A stretch of 60,000 nucleotides of DNA, from contig LXQI01000008.1 in assembly GCA_001683845.1 (NCBI GenBank), forward strand, positions 239,413 through 299,412, read 5' to 3'. The notes beneath the pieces were generated by a model. It did no database searches. It saw only the letters and a list, made by a program, of their open reading frames with translations, and was not told the DNA's origin. Every line of letters begins with the position of its first letter. Position 1 is the stretch's first letter. The stretch is from Erythrobacter sp. ANT-B3C2. Lineage in GTDB: Bacteria > Pseudomonadota > Alphaproteobacteria > Sphingomonadales > Sphingomonadaceae. The position numbers and the translations under genes were made by a program. This document shows, piece by piece, positions 39,728 to 49,513 of this stretch.

Positions 39728-41254
39728 CTAGAGCGGAATGTTGTCATGCTTCTTCCACGGGTTCTCCAGCCGCTTGTTCCGCAAGCGGCGCAGGCCGGAG
39801 GCGATGCGGCGGCGGGTGGAACGGGGGTGGATCACCTCGTCGATATAGCCGCGACTTGCAGCGACGAAGGGGTTGGCGAAGCGCTCCTCATATTCGCGCG
39901 TCTTCTCGGCGATCTCGTCGGCCGAAAGTCCCCGGAAGATGATCTCCACCGCGCCCTTGGCGCCCATCACCGCGATCTCGGCGGTGGGCCAGGCATAGTT
40001 GAGATCGCCGCGCAGATGCTTGGAGCTCATCACGTCATAGGCGCCGCCATAGGCCTTGCGGGTGATCAGGGTGATCTTGGGCACGGTGGCCTCAGCAAAG
40101 GCGAACAGCAGCTTCGCGCCGTGCTTGATGATGCCGTTGTGCTCCTGCGCGGTGCCCGGCAGGAACCCCGGCACGTCGACGAGGGTGACGATGGGGATCT
40201 CGAACGCATCGCAGAACCGCACGAAGCGCGCGGCCTTGCGGCTGGCATTGATGTCGAGCACGCCGGCCAGCACCATCGGCTGGTTGGCAACGAAGCCCAC
40301 CGGCCGCCCCTCGATCCGCCCGAAGCCGGCGATGATATTGGCGCCATGCGTAGGCTGGATCTCGAAGAAGCTGCCCTCGTCCACGACCTTAGCGATCAGC
40401 TCGTGCATGTCGTACGGCTGGTTGGCATTGGCGGGGATCAGCGTGTCGAGGCTCGGCTCCTCGCGGTCCCATGGGTCGCTGGTGGGCAGCACCGGCAGTT
40501 CGGCGCGGTTGCTGGCCGGCAGGAACCCCACCAGCTCGCGCGTGGCGAGCAGTGCCTCGATGTCGTTTTCCAGCGCCAGATCGGCTACCGAGGTGCGGGT
40601 GGTGTGCGTCACCGCTCCGCCCAGCTCCTCTTGTGTCACCACCTCGTTGGTAACGGTCTTTACCACGTCGGGCCCGGTGACGAACATGTAGGCGCTGTCC
40701 TTCACCATCAGGATGAAGTCGGTCATCGCCGGCGAATAGACCGCCCCACCCGCGCACGGCCCCATGATCACGCTGATCTGCGGAATGACGCCGCTGGCCA
40801 GCACGTTGCGCTGGAACACCTCGGCATAGCCGCCGAGGCTGGCGACCCCCTCCTGGATGCGCGCGCCGCCACTATCGTTGAGGCCGATGACGGGCGCGCC
40901 CACCTTCATCGCCATGTCCATGATCTTGCAGATCTTCTCGGCATGACGGTGCGAAAGCGAGCCGCCGAAGACGGTGAAGTCCTGGCTGAACACGAACACC
41001 AGCCGGCCATCGATGGTGCCACTGCCAGTGACGACGCCGTCGCCCGGAATGCGCTGCGCCTCCATGCCGAAATCGCTGCAATCGTGCTCGACATAGGTGT
41101 CGAGTTCTTCGAAGCTGCCTTCGTCCAGCAGCACGTCGAGCCGCTCGCGCGCAGTCAGCTTGCCCTTGGCGTGCTGCGCGGCGATCCGCTTCTCGCCCCC
41201 GCCGGCCCGGGCGGCGGCACGGCGGCGCTCCATTTCCGCGATATTGGCCGACAT
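39728..41254 (-). CDS. pccB: Propionyl-CoA carboxylase, beta (carboxyltransferase) subunit
   Basis: A 508-residue carboxyltransferase of the PccB type. Visible features are the N-terminal [38 protein letters not shown], the oxyanion-type [12 protein letters not shown] region and, in the second half, [20 protein letters not shown] and [20 protein letters not shown]. It transfers the carboxyl group from biotin to propionyl-CoA. It sits between etfA and mce, separate from pccA, which is four genes downstream. Confidence 0.97.
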   Translation of the reverse strand: MSANIAEMERRRAAARAGGGEKRIAAQHAKGKLTARERLDVLLDEGSFEELDTYVEHDCSDFGMEAQRIPGDGVVTGSGTIDGRLVFVFSQDFTVFGGSLSHRHAEKICKIMDMAMKVGAPVIGLNDSGGARIQEGVASLGGYAEVFQRNVLASGVIPQISVIMGPCAGGAVYSPAMTDFILMVKDSAYMFVTGPDVVKTVTNEVVTQEELGGAVTHTTRTSVADLALENDIEALLATRELVGFLPASNRAELPVLPTSDPWDREEPSLDTLIPANANQPYDMHELIAKVVDEGSFFEIQPTHGANIIAGFGRIEGRPVGFVANQPMVLAGVLDINASRKAARFVRFCDAFEIPIVTLVDVPGFLPGTAQEHNGIIKHGAKLLFAFAEATVPKITLITRKAYGGAYDVMSSKHLRGDLNYAWPTAEIAVMGAKGAVEIIFRGLSADEIAEKTREYEERFANPFVAASRGYIDEVIHPRSTRRRIASGLRRLRNKRLENPWKKHDNIPL

Positions 41255-41270
41255 CGGCTTCGCCTTTCGC

Positions 41271-42224
41271 TCAGAGCTTCTCCGTCAGTTCCGGCACCGC
41301 CTGGAACAGATCGGCGACCAGACCGACATCGGCCACTTGGAAGATCGGCGCATCGGCATCCTTGTTGATCGCCACGATCACTTGCGCATCTTTCATGCCC
41401 GCCAGATGCTGGATTGCGCCCGAAATGCCGATGGCGATATAAATGTCGGGCGCCACGATCTTGCCGGTCTGCCCCACCTGGTAATCGTTGGGCACATAGC
41501 CTGCATCCACCGCCGCGCGGCTGGCGCCGATCGCCGCCCCCAGCCGGTCGGCCAGTGGGGTGATAATCCGTTCGAAGGTTTCGCCATCCTTCAGCGCGCG
41601 CCCGCCCGATACCACGATCCGGGCGCTGGTCAGCTCAGGGCGCTCGCCGCCCGTGGCATCGAGCGACACGAAGGACGAGAGGCCCGCGTCAGCCCCGGTG
41701 CCTTCTGGCCCGCTCACCTCCTCCACTTCTGCCGATCCTCCCTCAGCCGCGGCCTTTTCGAACGAGGTGCCGCGCACGGTGAGCACGATTTTGGGATCGG
41801 CGCTCTCCACCGTGGCGATGGCATTGCCCGCATAGATCGGCCGGGTGAAGCTGCGCGGCCCCTCGACGCTGAGGATCTCGGAGACCTGCATCACGTCGAT
41901 CAGCGCGGCCACCCGCGGAGCGATGTTCTTGCCGGTGGTGGTGGCCGCCGCCACGAAAGCATCGTAGCCCTCCATCAGCCCGGCAACGAGCGGCGCCACA
42001 TTTTCCGCCAGCATCGCGCCGTAGGCGGGGTCGGCGGCGAGCAGTATCCGTTCGACCCCGGTGATGCACGCGGCAGCGGCAGCGGCGGAACGCGCGCCCT
42101 CCCCATCACCCACGACGAGCAGGTGCACGGGCCCGCCCAGCGCCGCGGCGGCAGTGATCGCGGCCAGGGTCGCATCGGCGATGGCGCCGCCGGTGGCCTG
42201 TTCGGCAAGCACGAGTGCGGTCAT
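41271..42224 (-). CDS. etfA: Electron transfer flavoprotein, alpha subunit
   Basis: A 317-residue EtfA. The FAD-binding C-terminal domain is recognised by [40 protein letters not shown] and [19 protein letters not shown]. It forms a heterodimer with EtfB and carries electrons from acyl-CoA dehydrogenases to ETF-QO. It is 79 bases after etfB and 16 before pccB. Nothing unusual is seen. Confidence 0.97.
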   Translation of the reverse strand: MTALVLAEQATGGAIADATLAAITAAAALGGPVHLLVVGDGEGARSAAAAAACITGVERILLAADPAYGAMLAENVAPLVAGLMEGYDAFVAAATTTGKNIAPRVAALIDVMQVSEILSVEGPRSFTRPIYAGNAIATVESADPKIVLTVRGTSFEKAAAEGGSAEVEEVSGPEGTGADAGLSSFVSLDATGGERPELTSARIVVSGGRALKDGETFERIITPLADRLGAAIGASRAAVDAGYVPNDYQVGQTGKIVAPDIYIAIGISGAIQHLAGMKDAQVIVAINKDADAPIFQVADVGLVADLFQAVPELTEKL

Positions 42225-42303
42225 GTGTTCACTTCCTTTCGTCCGCTCGCCACCGGGCCGGTGCGGGCGGGATCATTAACGTGCAGGGCCCGATCAGGCC
42301 CAA

Positions 42304-43050
42304 TCAGACGACGCCTAGCGCTTTCAGCTTGCCTACCAGCGCATCCACATCGGCGACCATCTCGCCCGCCTGGCGCACTGGCGGCTCGGTCACCTTCAAC
42401 ACCGTCAGGCGTGGCGATATGTCGATCCCCAGATCCGCCGGCGTCTTTACCTCCAACGCCTTCTTCTTGGCCTTCATGATGTTGGGGAGCGAGGCATAGC
42501 GCGGCTCGTTCAGTCGCAGATCGGTGGTGACAACCGCGGGAAGCTGAAGCCGCACCGTCTCCGATCCCCCATCCACCTCGCGCGTGACGATCACCGCTTC
42601 GTCCTCGATCTCGACCTTCGAGGCGAAGGTGCCCTGCGGCCAGCGCAGCAGGGCAGCGAGCATCTGGCCGGTCTGGTTGCAATCGTCGTCGATCGCCTGC
42701 TTCCCCATCAGCACCAGCCCCGGCTGTTCGTCGGCAGCGATCGCGGCGAGGAGCTTGGCGACCGCCAGCGGCTCCACCTCCTGCTCGGTCTCGACCAGGA
42801 TCGCCCGGTCGGCACCCATCGCAAGTGCGGTACGCAGGGTCTCCTGCGCCTTGGCCGGGCCGATGCTGACAGCCACGATCTCCGCTGCCGCGCCCCTTTC
42901 CCTGAGGCGCACGGCTTCTTCCACCGCGATCTCGTCGAACGGGTTCATGCTCATCTTGACGTTGGCGAGGTCTACCCCGCTGCCATCCGCCTTCACCCGT
43001 GGGCGCACATTATAGTCGATCACCCGCTTCACGGGCACAAGGATCTTCAT
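42304..43050 (-). CDS. etfB: Electron transfer flavoprotein, beta subunit
   Basis: A 248-residue EtfB starting [20 protein letters not shown]. The AMP-binding and dimer-interface segments [18 protein letters not shown] and [18 protein letters not shown] are present, as is the EtfB signature [20 protein letters not shown]. It is the promoter-proximal gene of the leftward etfBA-pccB-mce-mutase-pccA-etfQO run. The promoter should be just right of 43050. Confidence 0.97.
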   Translation of the reverse strand: MKILVPVKRVIDYNVRPRVKADGSGVDLANVKMSMNPFDEIAVEEAVRLRERGAAAEIVAVSIGPAKAQETLRTALAMGADRAILVETEQEVEPLAVAKLLAAIAADEQPGLVLMGKQAIDDDCNQTGQMLAALLRWPQGTFASKVEIEDEAVIVTREVDGGSETVRLQLPAVVTTDLRLNEPRYASLPNIMKAKKKALEVKTPADLGIDISPRLTVLKVTEPPVRQAGEMVADVDALVGKLKALGVV

Positions 43051-43496
43051 GACGGCCGCTCTTTCAGCTTACAGATTTCGCTCACAGCGCCGCACTCTCA
43101 CATGTCGCGCTGGGGCCTCGGTCGGCTGCCGACATCGGCCGGGTCGCCGTTCTGCGCAAGAGGCGCGCGCAGTTTTATTGCGCGAGCGGGAGGCAACCGG
43201 GCGGGCCGCCCCGATGAGCGAGGTCCTCGCCTCCACGCCGAGCGGCACGCGATAGCGGGAGCGGTGAGCGGGCTCGAGTGACCTGCGCCGGGTGAGGACA
43301 GTTGCCGCCAATCACCGAACAGTGCTCGTGCAGACCCCTCCTCCACCCCGGCAAACAAGGCCAGGGAGCGGAACATCCTGATTGCAGGATCGGCCGATCT
43401 GCAATCCGATGATCGAAATTCTTTGACTAATCTCGATTGGTCTTCCTTGTTCATTGACAGACGGCCTTTCAATTCGCACCGAACTTTCTCTGTTCG
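43051..43496. other. Intergenic region between etfB and the broken antiporter gene
   Basis: About 446 bases, GC-rich near etfB and clearly AT-richer from 43400 to 43500 (TTCTTTGACTAATCTCGATT and similar). This should hold the etfB promoter on the minus strand and the antiporter promoter on the plus strand. A long minus-strand frame crosses it (43098-43652) but shows no family resemblance, so it is not called. Confidence 0.5.
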
Positions 43497-45251
<1,755 letters not shown>

Positions 45252-45407
45252 CAGCCGGAGCGGGGCAATCGGTGCGATCTCCGCCAAGCGGAACAACCCG
45301 CCTTGGGTCGCTCTCACGTCACGCCATGCACGGGAACACGCGCGGGGAGAGCAGAGCGATCACTGCCGTTGCGCTAGGGTCACAGAACACGTTGCAGCGA
45401 CCGTGGA

Positions 45408-45481
45408 TGGAGCGGGTGAAGGGAATCGAACCCTCGTCGTAAGCTTGGGAAGCTTCTGCTCTGCCATTGAGCTACACCCGC
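45408..45481 (-). tRNA. tRNA-Gly (CCC anticodon), CCA encoded
   Basis: Minus-strand cloverleaf. Acceptor GCGGGTG pairs with CACCCGC, the D arm is GCTCAATGGCAGAGC, the anticodon loop TTCCCAA gives CCC, and the T arm is GAGGGTTCGATTCCC. The CCA is in the DNA (TGG at 45408-45410 on the plus strand). Its 5' end faces the recombinase remnant at 45.7 kb. A decayed copy of its 5' half lies at 53974-54026. Confidence 0.95.
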
Positions 45482-45490
45482 AACTGCTTG
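45441..45490 (-). repeat. Left copy of tRNA-Gly 5'-half direct repeat (candidate attachment site)
   Basis: The plus-strand segment from AAGCTTGGG in the anticodon arm to TGCTTG just outside the tRNA matches 53974-54026 with a few substitutions and single-base gaps. The match stops abruptly at the anticodon stem, whose AAGCTT is an inverted repeat, a type of site used by some tyrosine recombinases. Same orientation, about 8.5 kb apart. Confidence 0.7.
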
Positions 45491-45670
45491 ATCTTACTCG
45501 CTATCATCGGGAGATCAGTCATTGAGTTTACAGCTAAATTCACAACCCTCCGCCGAAACTGGCTGGCAATTGCCACATGCGGCAGCGAACGGTCAACAGG
45601 CGGATCTATGGTGCGGCGCTCATCGTGCCCCGTATTCGCCCGTCGCTTGCTCGCACTACCTTGCTCTAAT

Positions 45671-45802
45671 TCACAGAGTAGCGAGGGATCCCACGGACTG
45701 GTCCGGCGACCAGCCCATCACCCGGGCAACCTCCTGATCATCAGGGCCGATTTTGTTCAGCTTTGTGCAGAATGTGCCGCGCAGATCATGGATGTGCCTG
45801 CT
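45671..45802 (-). pseudogene. Tyrosine recombinase (integrase) C-terminal fragment
   Basis: A 43-codon frame bounded by stops reads SRIHDLRGTFCTKLNKIG, then DDQEVARVMGWSPDQSV before a premature stop. The HDLRG box is the His-x-x-Arg of phage-type integrases, and the following text matches the usual 'dQEIA.ImGWSp' region. The catalytic Tyr and everything N-terminal are gone. It lies 190 bases from tRNA-Gly, on the same strand, which is the classic position for an element integrase. Confidence 0.8.
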
Positions 45803-45832
45803 TCATCGCACTCCATCATCACGATGTGAAAC

Positions 45833-46066
45833 ATGCCAACATGGTTTCGGACCTGCGAAAAGGCGTGTGTGAAGCAACAGGGGCCCGCGACGATCCGGGT
45901 CGTCCTGACGCAGCAGGCAGGAACCCTCGCGCTGGAGTTAGAGGATGATGGCTGCGGACGGGTAAGTGATTTGCAACGGTGCAGGGTGGATTGCTTAGTG
46001 GCCCCGCAATGGCTCCGTCCATTTTGCTTCGGGCGGTCGGAACTGGCGAGGCGGTCTGAGGATTGA
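45833..46066 (+). pseudogene. Possible histidine-kinase HATPase remnant
   Basis: A 77-codon frame whose first half resembles the ATPase domain of DesK/NarX-type sensor kinases: a degenerate stretch in the place of the N box, then PATIRVVLTQQAGTLALELE and DDGCG, the G1-like box. Sequence after DDGCG loses the pattern. No dimerisation domain and no partner regulator is present. Read as a decayed fragment; the similarity is short and could be chance. Confidence 0.4.
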
Positions 46067-46071
46067 CGGGG

Positions 46072-46584
46072 ATGAAGCATCCTCTGCCTGCCCGCCGCGG
46101 CGCAAGCGCAATCCTTGCCGGCGCTATTGTTGTCGGCGTCCTTGGCGCCAATGCCTTGCTCGGGCTGCGAAACTCGCCGGACCCTCGCCACGCCGGCATA
46201 AGCATCTGGTATCACCGGCTCCGCAAACCCAGCTTCACCCCACCGGATCTGGTGTTCGGGGCTGTCTGGCCGATACTGGAAGCGGGAATGGCCATCGGCG
46301 GCTATCGTCTGTTGCGCAAGCCTCCCTCCCGCCAGCGCAACGCGGCGCTGGGATTATGGCTCGGCACCAATGCGATGATCGGCGGCTGGACAGAGATTTT
46401 CTTTCGCCGCCATGCCCTTGCCACGAGCACCGCGGCCGCTGCTGCAATGACTGGCGCCAGCGCCGCATACGTCGCCACTGCTGCGCGGGTGGACCGCCCC
46501 GCTGCACTCGCAGGCATCCCGCTGACGCTGTGGCTCGGCTTCGCGACGCTACTGGCTGATGGCGTTCGCCGCCGCAATCGATGA
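46072..46584 (+). CDS. TspO/MBR family tryptophan-rich sensory membrane protein
   Basis: A 170-residue protein with five likely helices. The TspO motif is seen as WYHRLRKPSFTPPDLVFGAV near residue 46, followed by WPILEAGMAIGGYRLL. Bacterial TspO binds porphyrins and, in Rhodobacter, controls photosynthesis genes in response to oxygen. It lacks some of the Trp residues of the typical family. The ATG at 46072 was preferred to a TTG at 46063. It lies inside the region bounded by the tRNA-Gly repeats. Confidence 0.85.
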   Translation: MKHPLPARRGASAILAGAIVVGVLGANALLGLRNSPDPRHAGISIWYHRLRKPSFTPPDLVFGAVWPILEAGMAIGGYRLLRKPPSRQRNAALGLWLGTNAMIGGWTEIFFRRHALATSTAAAAAMTGASAAYVATAARVDRPAALAGIPLTLWLGFATLLADGVRRRNR

Positions 46585-47066
46585 AGCACATCTGGTGACA
46601 CGGAACGGCTAACATTTCCGCCCGCCCGAGCAATTCGTACCCGGCGCGACGGGTGAAATCATGCCCGCTGAGGGTGCGGGGTATGTCGCGGTGCCCGGCG
46701 CGCGCGATCTCCATAATACAGCCACCGAGGCAGGCTTTGAGAACGCCAGAACGATGGCGTTCGTCCGTCAATCCGCTCGAGTGGTGATCGGACAGCAACG
46801 GATGCCATTCAACAGGTGACCATTACGGCTCAGCCACCCGGTATGAACCCGTTCCTTTTCAAAGGATAGGCAAGGCGGCAGGACACGAGCGGACAACTTC
46901 AGGCAGCGCATGCCCAGGGTTCAATGGCATCCATCGGCGCAAGTGATGGCGCTGTCCCTGCACCGCACTCAATTCGTCAGGCCGTGAACCACCTCCCTCT
47001 CGTAAGGTTCAGAGATCAATGGGCCTTGCAGGGCATCGCGCTCAGCATGCGGTAGGAAAGCACGAT
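46585..47066. other. Gene-free stretch, possible eroded coding remnant
   Basis: About 480 bases between TspO and DUF2243. A 68-codon open frame on the plus strand (46613-46819) reads plausibly (for example TEAGFENARTMAFVRQSARV) but matches nothing I recognise and lacks a start. No RNA or repeat was seen. Probably eroded DNA of the accessory region. Confidence 0.4.
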
Positions 47067-47876
47067 ATGATCGAGAGTTACCCGCAAGGCACTGACACGG
47101 ATCGCCGCCGCTTGGTAGTCGCGGGATGGTTGCTCGGGATCGCGCTGGGCGGCTTCTTCGATGGCATCGTGTTCCACCAGATCCTGCAATGGCACCACGT
47201 GCTGAGCCTGGTGCCGGGCATCGGTGGCGTACAGCGGCAGGTCTTCTTTGACGGCGTGTTCCACATGGCGATGTACTTGGTCGCGCTGGCGGCGTTGGTG
47301 CTCCTCTTTCGAGGTCGTGCAGCGCTTCACGAAGGCGCGGTCGGCCGGCGTCTCGCGGCTGCCATGCTGTTGGGGTTTGGGGCCTGGAACACCGCCGATG
47401 TCACCGTGAACCACTGGCTGCTCGGCCTACACCGTGCCCGGATTGATGTGTCCGACCCCTTGCCGTGGGACATCGGGTGGCTGGTGGTGCTCGGTATCTT
47501 GCCAATCGCGCTGGCTTTGGTGGTCCGTCGACGCTCCGCGGGGACCGGGGGATCTGGCGGGTCCTCGCGCGGCGGGTTGCTGGCCACCATCATGTCGGCC
47601 GTGCTGATCGGATCCGGCATCTGGGCGGCCGTACCGCCGGCAGAGCCCGAAGGCGGGCTGGTCCTGTTCCGCCCGGGGTTGAGCCAGGCAGACGCCTTCA
47701 CCGCAATCCAATCGGCCGGCGGGTTACCGATCAGCAACTCGGGCCTGGTGTGGGCTGTGCGCTTGGGCGAGGATGCAAGGCCATTAAAGATGTACCTGAG
47801 CGGCGCCATCTTCGTGAGCAGCTCGCTCCTGGGTGCAGGATGCATCGGCTGGTCCAGGGCAAACGCCGCCCAGTGA
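47067..47876 (+). CDS. DUF2243 integral membrane protein
   Basis: A 269-residue protein with seven or so helices. The DUF2243 signature FFDGIVFHQILQWHHVLSLV is near residue 33, followed by VFFDGVFHMAMYLVAL and WNTADVTVNHWLLGLHRAR, all rich in His that could bind metal or haem. The C-terminal third (about residue 190 on) is outside the usual family core. The start at 47067 removes 16 unsupported codons. Its 3' end abuts the truncated patatin fragment on the opposite strand. Function unknown. Confidence 0.87.
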   Translation: MIESYPQGTDTDRRRLVVAGWLLGIALGGFFDGIVFHQILQWHHVLSLVPGIGGVQRQVFFDGVFHMAMYLVALAALVLLFRGRAALHEGAVGRRLAAAMLLGFGAWNTADVTVNHWLLGLHRARIDVSDPLPWDIGWLVVLGILPIALALVVRRRSAGTGGSGGSSRGGLLATIMSAVLIGSGIWAAVPPAEPEGGLVLFRPGLSQADAFTAIQSAGGLPISNSGLVWAVRLGEDARPLKMYLSGAIFVSSSLLGAGCIGWSRANAAQ

Positions 47877-47884
47877 TCGTCCGG

Positions 47885-48117
47885 TCTGGTCTTCCGGCGC
47901 ATTGCCCGCGATCAGGGCTCCATTGATGGCCCCCGATGACGTGCCGACAACCCAGTCGGGGTTCACGGCCATGTTCGTGCAGGGCCTGGTACACTCCGGC
48001 CTGATAGCTCCCGAGAGCGTTGCCCCCGCCAAGCACCAGTGCGAACGTCGCTTCGGAACTGGCCTTCTTCCATTCGCCTTCTGCCTTATCTCCGTGGGCT
48101 GACGAATTCGTGATCAA
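47885..48117 (-). pseudogene. Patatin-like phospholipase N-terminal fragment with frameshift
   Basis: The first frame, from a TTG at 48117, reads FALVLGGGNALGSYQAGVYQ, the patatin oxyanion-hole start. After an extra base in a CCCC run near 47955 the next frame continues with DWVVGTSSGAINGALIAGN, holding the nucleophile Ser in GTSSG. The similarity stops at about 47885, right at the end of the DUF2243 gene. The catalytic Asp part and all the rest are missing, so the gene is dead, both frameshifted and truncated. Confidence 0.85.
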
Positions 48118-48337
48118 GCCCAGCTGCGAGTAAGTGCTTGCTTGTCTCGCCGTCGCGTCGACGCAAACAGGTCATTACCGGAACGCCGAACCTTTTGCGC
48201 TGTTGGTACAACGCCATCGACAGAGAAGTCTTTTGATGGAGGCGCCGTTCCAAGCGCAATCGTGGCGCTACCAAGTTCGCGGCCCTGACCGCGAGCAATG
48301 CTGCCCTCAGGCTGGCAGAACGGAAAGGAAGCAAGCC

Positions 48338-48553
48338 ATGAGCATGATCCGCACCAAGAGGAGCCCAGGTGGCCAGCGGGGCGCGTTGCCGGCGATCGCT
48401 GCTCCGCTGGCGATGACCGTCATCATCGGCCTGGTGGCGTTCTGGCGCGACAGCCGCTCCCGCGAGGTCCCTCTCGAACAGCGGACGCGCCGGCGCCTGC
48501 GGCCGCTCGACCCCGGCGCAATGCCGGATCGCTCCACTGGCAAAGGCGATTAG
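48338..48553 (+). CDS. Small membrane protein, unknown
   Basis: A 71-residue protein with one helix (ALPAIAAPLAMTVIIGLVAF near residues 16-35) and a basic C-terminal tail (EQRTRRRLRPLDPGAMP). GGAAAGGAA gives a good ribosome site before the ATG at 48338. Its stop is three bases before the metallo-hydrolase start, so the two are probably one transcript. No family recognised. Confidence 0.55.
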   Translation: MSMIRTKRSPGGQRGALPAIAAPLAMTVIIGLVAFWRDSRSREVPLEQRTRRRLRPLDPGAMPDRSTGKGD

Positions 48554-48556
48554 CGC

Positions 48557-49420
48557 ATGCGCATCCACCATCTCAATTGCGGAACCTGTTGCCCGATCGG
48601 GGGCCGACTGTTCGACGGTAGAAGCGATTCGCCCTTCGGCCAGCTTGTCTGCCATTGCCTGCTCCTCGAAACCGACGCCGGTCTCGTGCTGGTGGATACC
48701 GGCTTTGGCACCCGGGATGTAGATCACCCCAGCCGCCGCCTGTCGCCGCTCTTCCTGGCCTTGAACAATATCCAGCTGCGGGCGGAGGAGACGGCGATCG
48801 CCCAGATCCGCGGGCTGGGCTTGGATCCCCGCGACGTGCGCCACATCGTCCTCACCCATCTGGATTTCGACCATGCCGGAGGTATCGAGGATTTTCCGAA
48901 CGCCGCGATCCACGTGACAGCACGCGAGAAGGAGGTTGCCGACCAGCAACGCGGCGGAGCCTTCGTCGGAGCGCGCCGCTATCGCCCTCAGCAATGGGAC
49001 GAGGTCAAGGATTGGCGCCTCTATCCGATGGGCGGCGAAGAGCGATGGTTCGGCTTCGATGCGGTTCGCGATCTTGCCGGGTTGCCGCCCGAGATCCTGC
49101 TGGTGCCCTTGGCCGGCCACACCTGGGGCCATGCGGGGGTCGCGATTCAGACGGGGCAGGGCTGGCTGCTGCATGCCGGCGATGCCTATTTCTATCGCGG
49201 CGAAGTCGGCTCGGAGGTGTACGAATGCCCTCCGGCCTTGCGCGGCTACCAGCGGATGATGGAGGTCGATCGGTTCGCCCGGTTGGCGAACCAGCAACGC
49301 TTGCGGCGCTTGTCCTGCGATCATGCCAGCACCGTGCGGATGTTCTGCGCCCACGATGCGCTCGAATGCGAACTCCTTGCGAGGAGCCTGCCCGCCACCG
49401 CACAGCAACATCCGGGATGA
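48557..49420 (+). CDS. Metallo-beta-lactamase-fold hydrolase (lactonase-like)
   Basis: A 287-residue MBL-fold protein. The dinuclear zinc motif is VLTHLDFDHAGGIEDFPNA near residue 97 (His-x-Asp-x-Asp-His), with later His in PLAGHTWGHAGVAI and Asp in LLHAGDAYFY. The N-terminal MRIHHLNCGTCCPIGGRLF and the general layout resemble quorum-quenching lactonases (AiiA group), but the substrate is open. No signal peptide. Directly follows a small membrane protein gene. Confidence 0.88.
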   Translation: MRIHHLNCGTCCPIGGRLFDGRSDSPFGQLVCHCLLLETDAGLVLVDTGFGTRDVDHPSRRLSPLFLALNNIQLRAEETAIAQIRGLGLDPRDVRHIVLTHLDFDHAGGIEDFPNAAIHVTAREKEVADQQRGGAFVGARRYRPQQWDEVKDWRLYPMGGEERWFGFDAVRDLAGLPPEILLVPLAGHTWGHAGVAIQTGQGWLLHAGDAYFYRGEVGSEVYECPPALRGYQRMMEVDRFARLANQQRLRRLSCDHASTVRMFCAHDALECELLARSLPATAQQHPG

Positions 49421-49513
49421 TTATCTAAGTTATTAATCCGGATAAGTTTTCCTTGCAGCGGAACGTCTAAGTGTTGGGTCTGTTTTGGTAAAGCCACTGT
49501 ATACGGAACAGAT

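Noticed and set aside
46613..46819. 68-codon open stretch after TspO
   Set aside because: Reads like protein but lacks a start and any family match; kept only as a note in the gene-free stretch.
48086..48217. 43-codon minus-strand frame beginning MALYQQRKRFG
   Set aside because: Partly overlaps the patatin fragment, has no ribosome site, and matches no family.
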